64,000 nt of DNA from Drosophila persimilis (lineage: Eukaryota; Arthropoda; Insecta; Diptera; Drosophilidae): assembly GCF_003286085.1 (NCBI RefSeq), contig NW_020825389.1, positions 1 to 64,000 on the forward strand, written 5' to 3'. Within the stretch, counting starts at the first letter, position 1. The number at the start of each line of letters is the position of its first letter. Shown here in pieces: positions 58,734-64,000 of the stretch. The notes beneath the pieces were generated by a model. It worked only from the letters and a program-made list of their open reading frames with translations. It was not told the DNA's origin and ran no database searches. The position numbers and the translations under genes were made by a program.

Positions 58734-60405
58734 TTTTTTTTTTTTTCGATGTAATTAGATGCGCGTGCACGCCTACGATGCGCACACTCGCCCGCCAGCT
58801 TTGCTACTGGCGGAGTTTATTTCCAGCTTTTCTCATTACCAGTACTTCGGCAATTTACATTTAAGCTTAACTTACAACAATGATGTTCTTTTGAATTTTT
58901 GCGGGCAATTGACATTAACATTACATTAACATTAACATCTACAGACATGTTTACATTCTATCAGTATTACAGTCTGGTAGCCCTATTTTGACATTCGCAA
59001 TAATTGACGTACATTTATACAAACAAAGAGATGAGTATTTGGACAAATTGCAACATTAATGACATTTATAGGCTAATTTAATTCTATTTATTTTCTATTT
59101 CAGGTACTGGAGGATCATCATCGTCGTCTGGAGCAGTGTGGATGGCACAGGGCGCATCCGCCTCAGCGCTGGATGTGCAAGTGTATGTGATGCTGCAGAT
59201 CACGCATCTGCGGCATCGGAATTGACAGAGGCAGGATCCAGGAGTTGGCGTGAATGGAGATGGAGCTTGATGAGCGACTCTGGTCCGGCCGCCCACGTTG
59301 CTTCTACCTGGAGAACTGGGGATTGACACTGGTCCGGCCAATCGGGGTGCGTTGGCCAGTGGAAACGGCCGCAGTGGAGATGGCCGCATATGAGTGCGGA
59401 TTGGCTGCATCCGAGTGGCTGCTGGTCCGGCCACCCAGGATGCACTGTCGATGTAGATGGAGATGGAGCGCTGGCCAGAGTCGACTGTATTGGCTGGCCT
59501 CGTCGTTGGATTGCCGCTGCTGTTTTGTGATGATGGCGTGACGTCACGGCCATCGGTTGCTGGCAGCGTTGTCGGAGGGGCGTCCAAATTGGGCCCAACT
59601 TGCAACAAAATGTTGCGGTTGGTGGCGAGGCAGGTACTGAGAGGCTGATCTGTGAGTGTATTGACAGGTAAGTGTGATTAGTAAAAGTATTGGCTATTTT
59701 GTGTTGATGCGTGAATTGATGTTTTCTTCTTTTTAGCGGCAGCCTGAATGTTGATGGCGACGACGATAGGGCCCTCAAATTTCGCCCATTTGGCAGGAAT
59801 TTGATGGCGAATTTGGCGTGGCACCTGCTGGAGAGGCAGCTCTATCGGAGGCGTGGCAGGTACGTATATTTTGTGAGTGATTGGACCATTTTGTGTTGAA
59901 CTGTGTATTGATGTTTTTCTTCTTTTTAGCGGCAGCCTGAGGACTGGATGTTGTTGGCGACGGCGAAAGGGCCTTCGAATTTCGCCCATTTGGCAGAAAG
60001 TGGATGGTGAATTTGGTGTGGCAACTGCTGGAGAGGCAGATCTATCGGAGGCGTGGCAGGTACGTATGTTTTGAGTGAGTTTGGACCATTTTGTGTTGAT
60101 GTGTGAATTGACGTCATTTTGGTTTGTTTACAGTGGCTGCTCTGGACCTGTGCGGTGGATTGTCAGGAGCGTCGTCAATAAATCCCAAAATGTCGTCCAA
60201 TTGGCATCAGATGTGTGGTGTTGATGACGGGGCAGCTGCTGGAGGGGCAGATCTGTCGGAGGCGTGGCAGGTACGTGTGATTATTTTGAGTTTTGTCCAT
60301 ATTTTGTTGGTATGCGAATTGACGTCATTTTTGGTTTGTTTCAGTGGCTGCTCTGGACCTGTGCGGTGGATTGTCAGGCTGCCTCAGGACCGACTTTTGG
60401 GCTCG
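58734..60405 (-). other. 3' region of U11 with four antisense intron-like modules
   Basis: The acceptor ends at 59103. GT-AG segments lie at 59668-59736 (69 nt), 59860-59929 (70), 60060-60133 (74) and 60271-60344 (74), with blocks of 123, 130 and 137 nt. Lengths and sequence repeat those of U6 exactly wherever I compared them, including the one-base loss in ACTGAGAGG. The overlapping shadow translations in several frames are also the same as in U6. Confidence 0.75.
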
Positions 60406-63400
60406 TCAAAAGTAGTCAGAGTAGTAGCTATCGTAGTCGTCTAGGATATCCGCTATCTCGTCGTCAACTGAATCGTCGTCCGTCCACTGGTCGTCGCCGT
60501 CGTCGCTGAGTGCTTCGCAGTCCATATCAGAGTCCTCCGATACGGCTGCGGCGTCAGGTTGTGAATTGGCGGCGGGCCTTGTAGGTGTTGGTGCTGCTTC
60601 TGGTGCTGCTGCTGGAGTCTGTGTTGGAGGATTGGCCGCTGCTGAGCCACTGCCCTTTGCCTCCGTCAGGCTTGCAATTAATGTGGTAAGTTCTTGCAGT
60701 TTTTTTTCTAAGTTTTCAATTTTGACGGCGTACTCTTTTAGGAGTCCCACACACTTGCCATCGCATTGGATGGCTGGCTGCTGCTGATGCTGGGGATTTC
60801 TCGGCGTCTGGAAACGTTTTGGAGTTGGCTGCACCCGTTGATCGCGCTGGCATTGGCGCCCCTTGGCCTGTGGCTGGGAATGATGGCCGCGATGCTGGTG
60901 CTGCTGCTGGTGCTGCCGACCCAAATTGTGTCCGCGCTGCTGCTGTTTTTGTTTATGTTGCTGCTGCTGCTCTTCCCTTAGATTTTGCTGGAACTTGGCC
61001 AAATGTTTTTCGGCCGGATTGGCTTGCGCTCCTCGGCTATACAAGGGCCTGCGGGTGTTGGGCGTTGCTGCTGCAGCTGGTGTTGGTGCTGGTGCTGCTG
61101 GTTTGGCCCCCTGTCTGCCGTTTGAGTGCTGCTGTTGTTGTTGGAGTTGTGGCCGCTTCTTTTGAGATGACTGCTGTTGCTTGGGGGCGGGGATATGAGG
61201 CTGCTGTTGTTGGGAAGGACGACGACTGCTCGTCGGCTGTTGCCGTTCTGCCGCGCGTGGCTGCTGCTGCTGCTCAGCATTCCCAGACCGCAACACCCTG
61301 CTGTAGGAGGGCCTGCCATTGCCTCTGGTGCCTGTGTTTGCTGTCTGCTGTTGTTGTTGCTGGGATTGGCGACTCGGCTGCTGAGTTTGTGGGCGTTGTT
61401 GGTCAGTTGGCTGCTGTGGCTGCTGGCGTTGCTGTTGGTACTGCTGCCTTTGCTGCTCAGCGATGAGCCGGTTTGCCCTTAACTGGCTGCGAGCCTTTTT
61501 GTAGGCGGGACAACCCTTGTAGCAGCTCACGTGCTTGCCGCTACAATTCGCGCATTTAGGATCCTCCTGCCTGGGTTTCCTGCATGCTGTTGTGGGGTGA
61601 TCTCCTGCGCATTTCATGCACTTGTATGGCCGTCTGCAGTAGTTTTTTGTGTGCCCAAACTCCTGGCACCGATGGCACTGCGCTGGATCGCGTGGCTTGG
61701 CCTGTCTCACTATGGAGACGCATTGATTGGCCAGGTTTTTAATGTCCAGAATTGCCTCATGGCCGCCATCCGCCTTGGGCTGAATCTCCACCTCAAAAAT
61801 GTTTAGAGGCCTCCCATTAAAACGATGTTTTAATCCTCGGATAAACCGGGCAGTAAATCCGAGTCGTTCAAGCTCCTCCGTTATCCAGCTGCTGGGAGTA
61901 GTGTGATGTAAATGACGCACTATTACACGATAGCCCCTTTCACTGCGCGGCTGGTGTGTGTGCAATTGGGTGCTGTCTTCAGCTAGGGCGTTCTGAATGG
62001 CGTTGTATGTTATAATGTCGTCGCAGTGGACTCTAAGTCCACTGTTGGCCATCGATTTCGTTGTGAATTTCCCCACATTTGGATTTGTTGTCAATTTGTT
62101 AATCAGGGGTAAAATTGCAGGCACCAGGGGCAGGAAGATTGTTGGGACCTGGGTGCTGCGTAATGACTGTTGGACGGGCGTTATATTTATACTAATGGCT
62201 GGCTGATGTTGCGGCTGATGATTGTCCGTTTCCATCTGTTGGCTTTCAGCCTCTATCCTTTGGGGCTCCCTATGTTGGGCCTCCGGAACCGGAACCACAC
62301 TATTTGACAGTGAGCTTATTTGCCCAGCATCTGACTCCATCTGCCGGGTCTCATGATGCAGCCTTTTCGCGAATTGGCTCTTGAACATGGGCGTGTCCAG
62401 AGTGAGGCAGGTGAAGTCATCGTCATCTGTATCCGTTTCGATCGCCGCGCATCTTCTTTTGAGCGGCGAGCGAAACGAATTAGTAGTCAATTTATCCTTT
62501 GATATAGGGGTAATGGGCAGGGGCGAGGGCATTTCATTGGCCAGTAGCGGGGGAACGCTAATTAGCCATTCCTTTACCAGTTGAGTTCTGGTACTAGGCC
62601 TTGTCTGTATGTTATGCTCGTCCGCCTGAGTCAGAGTAGGCAGCAAGCATTTTCTGCTTCTGCTAGTATTATTGCGTTCAGCTGTCGTCAAACTTTGTTG
62701 CTGTTGCTGGTCATTGTTTTTCTTTATGCCGTTTACAGTTTCGGCATAAGTCAGTGTGTTTGTCTTTGTTTTGTTATTGGCGTAGGTCAGGCTAGCTTCG
62801 TTCTTGTATGTGTTTGTGTTTTGGTTCGGCGGGAGAGAGCAAGCATCTCTCTTTTTGTCATAAGTGTGTGAGTGCATGTTTGGCGGCAAACGCTTTGGGG
62901 CTTGATGTGACGAGCCTCCGTTTTGATTGTGCGCCAAGGGTTCGGGCGCTGAGAGAGCGCAAGCGTCGCTCTCTCTGATGCTTGTGTGAGTTGTTTGCTT
63001 GTTTTTGTTTTCGCTAATGTTTTGGCGCGAAAACATATGGGCATAACATTTGTTCTTGTTATGTTTATGTGCACTTAAATGCTCTTTGGTAAGAGCGAAA
63101 GCGCCGCTATTTTGGGAACCCGTTGCACTTTCGCTGGGAACTATTTTTGTCTGCGTGTTTGTACGTGTATTTGATGGCGGTTTTTCTTGTATGTTGGCGT
63201 CTGTTTTTGGTGGGATTGGCGGGTATTTTCTAACATATAAACCCCTGTCCACGAAACGACGCTCGAACTCCAGCACCGTAGCTCCCAAGGAGCTCAGGGT
63301 ACTCTCTGGCGAGTCCGTCTCCAACTCGGCCAGATCCGCATCCCCCTCTGAGTCGAACATTGGTTCGAAGAGGGAAGCATTTGCGGAGGGGTTCCCTCCC

Positions 63401-63534
63401 AGGGGCCTGGTCGATATGACGGCAGAACTTATTTGAGTAACGCACTCACCACCCGCTTCGGCTCTTGCCGAGTTGTCCATATCATCCATAACATCCATTT
63501 TGTTGGTCGTCAGATTTGGAGCAAGTGCGTCCAT
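60406..63534 (-). CDS. gag: ORF1 Gag, short-class acidic C-terminus, chimeric (U11)
   Basis: This Gag is 1,042 aa and intact. The N-terminal part follows U9 (full-length TKTNTLTYAE insert, SSLSNS, ITPVQQSLRSTQVP, ERLGFTARF) but has ISSAVIST with MDD, and the AHKHNKNKC variant otherwise seen in U6. The private change LSAPEPLA comes from a small rearrangement near 62,945. Zinc knuckles are at about 618-673. From the zinc knuckles to the acidic tail it is the U6 sequence. Joining in frame at the conserved Gag core keeps the protein intact. Confidence 0.9.
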   Translation of the reverse strand: MDALAPNLTTNKMDVMDDMDNSARAEAGGECVTQISSAVISTRPLGGNPSANASLFEPMFDSEGDADLAELETDSPESTLSSLGATVLEFERRFVDRGLYVRKYPPIPPKTDANIQEKPPSNTRTNTQTKIVPSESATGSQNSGAFALTKEHLSAHKHNKNKCYAHMFSRQNISENKNKQTTHTSIRESDACALSAPEPLAHNQNGGSSHQAPKRLPPNMHSHTYDKKRDACSLPPNQNTNTYKNEASLTYANNKTKTNTLTYAETVNGIKKNNDQQQQQSLTTAERNNTSRSRKCLLPTLTQADEHNIQTRPSTRTQLVKEWLISVPPLLANEMPSPLPITPISKDKLTTNSFRSPLKRRCAAIETDTDDDDFTCLTLDTPMFKSQFAKRLHHETRQMESDAGQISSLSNSVVPVPEAQHREPQRIEAESQQMETDNHQPQHQPAISINITPVQQSLRSTQVPTIFLPLVPAILPLINKLTTNPNVGKFTTKSMANSGLRVHCDDIITYNAIQNALAEDSTQLHTHQPRSERGYRVIVRHLHHTTPSSWITEELERLGFTARFIRGLKHRFNGRPLNIFEVEIQPKADGGHEAILDIKNLANQCVSIVRQAKPRDPAQCHRCQEFGHTKNYCRRPYKCMKCAGDHPTTACRKPRQEDPKCANCSGKHVSCYKGCPAYKKARSQLRANRLIAEQQRQQYQQQRQQPQQPTDQQRPQTQQPSRQSQQQQQQTANTGTRGNGRPSYSRVLRSGNAEQQQQPRAAERQQPTSSRRPSQQQQPHIPAPKQQQSSQKKRPQLQQQQQHSNGRQGAKPAAPAPTPAAAATPNTRRPLYSRGAQANPAEKHLAKFQQNLREEQQQQHKQKQQQRGHNLGRQHQQQHQHRGHHSQPQAKGRQCQRDQRVQPTPKRFQTPRNPQHQQQPAIQCDGKCVGLLKEYAVKIENLEKKLQELTTLIASLTEAKGSGSAAANPPTQTPAAAPEAAPTPTRPAANSQPDAAAVSEDSDMDCEALSDDGDDQWTDDDSVDDEIADILDDYDSYYSDYF

Positions 63535-63766
63535 TTGGTGGCCTGGTCCAGGTACTCAGTAGCTTGCTTTTCCTTCCTCTTTCAGTTCTTCCAGTTGGGT
63601 TTATTGGCTTCACTGAATTAAGGCACGATCACAGATGATTATATTGCATTATTTGCAATTATTTGGCACATATTGTTTATTTAGTTTCATTTAATTTAGT
63701 CCCGGTTGAAACATGTATTTAAAAACATTTAAAGTTCCACATAAAACAACAAAAAACACAAGTCAC

Positions 63767-64000
63767 TTTTTTTTTTTTTTTAATTAGATGCGCGTGCACG
63801 CCTACGATGCGCACACTCGCCCGCCAGCTTTGCTACTGGCGGAGTTTATTTCCAGCTTTTCTTATTACCATAACTTCGGCAATTTACATTTAAGCTTAAC
63901 TTACAACAATGATGTTCTTTTGAATTTTTGCGGGCAATTGACATTAACATTACATTAACATTAACATTAACATCTACAGACATGTTTACATTCTATCAGT
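63767..64000 (-). mobile_element. U12: partial telomeric retrotransposon (3' end only)
   Basis: Only the 3' terminus is in the window. The T tract is the longest seen (T15 at 63767-63781) and is followed directly by AATTAGATG, so the CGATG present at most other ends is missing: the sense RNA was about 5 nt shorter before its oligo(A). Palindrome, hairpin and CATTAA repeats follow. The wording after the hairpin (GTTCTTTTGAATTTTTGCGG and (CATTAA)n) is that of short-class elements. Confidence 0.85.

Larger units (their letters stand above)
58734..63766 (-). mobile_element. U11: complete gag-only telomeric retrotransposon, chimeric
   Basis: This element is 5,033 bp, with T13 at 58734-58746. The 3' part (about 58,870-61,800) is nearly identical to U6. 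The 5' part of gag (from about 61,818 to the start) follows the long element U9. The switch lies within about 20 nt of 61,810. Confidence 0.9.

Noticed and set aside
1-64000. Telomerase-type short telomeric repeats or an array of TTAGG
   Set aside because: None seen. The only short tandem units are TTAATG-type in the 3' UTR and trinucleotide/12-nt coding repeats.

Overview
The whole 64 kb window is one head-to-tail array of non-LTR (LINE-like, jockey-clade type) retrotransposons, all encoded on the minus strand. I see no single-copy host gene, tRNA, rRNA or LTR. The retroviral-type Gag with three zinc knuckles, the jockey-like ORF2 (endonuclease plus a YADD reverse transcriptase), the CAG/opa-rich coding sequence, and the way each element is joined by an oligo(A) tract to the 5' end of its neighbour together point to a Drosophila telomere array of the HeT-A/TAHRE/TART kind. 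Species and named family cannot be fixed from sequence alone. Element 3' ends face left, so the centromere should lie to the left and the chromosome end to the right.

Layout. Eleven complete elements (U1-U11) lie between two partial ones (U0 at the left edge, U12 at the right edge). The boundaries are plus-strand T tracts of 8-15 nt at 558, 8441, 13457, 18364, 23161, 28292, 33227, 41092, 46046, 53931, 58734 and 63767. There are two element classes. The long class (about 7.9 kb: U1, U7, U9) carries ORF1 (gag) and ORF2 (pol), and the two frames overlap by 20 nt. The short class (4.8-5.1 kb: U2-U6, U8, U10, U11) carries gag only, with a different Gag C-terminus (coiled coil plus acidic tail) and a 1.4-1.9 kb 3' region. 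Both classes share the 5' UTR, the first two thirds of gag and the 3'-terminal few hundred bases. This resembles the TAHRE (autonomous) and HeT-A (gag-only) pair of D. melanogaster. The short elements presumably borrow reverse transcriptase from the long ones.

Most notable observation. The antisense (plus) strand of every short-element 3' region is built from tandem modules that look exactly like small exons and short introns: exons of 123, 129-130 or 137-138 nt, introns of 47-75 nt, donors GTAAGT/GTACGT/GTACAT/GTGAGT, and pyrimidine-rich acceptors ending in AG. I count 31 such introns in the 8 short elements, plus one of 77-78 nt in each long element. Module number varies from 3 to 5 introns per element, apparently by unequal exchange in register with the modules. 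This predicts abundant, multiply spliced antisense telomeric RNA.

Elements are mosaics of one another: gag alleles are shuffled between classes, U11 is a clear chimera of a U6-like 3' half and a U9-like 5' half, and a 2.5 kb block is shared by U4 and U5. The first 2.1 kb contains a cluster of homopolymer-length differences that may be consensus errors.
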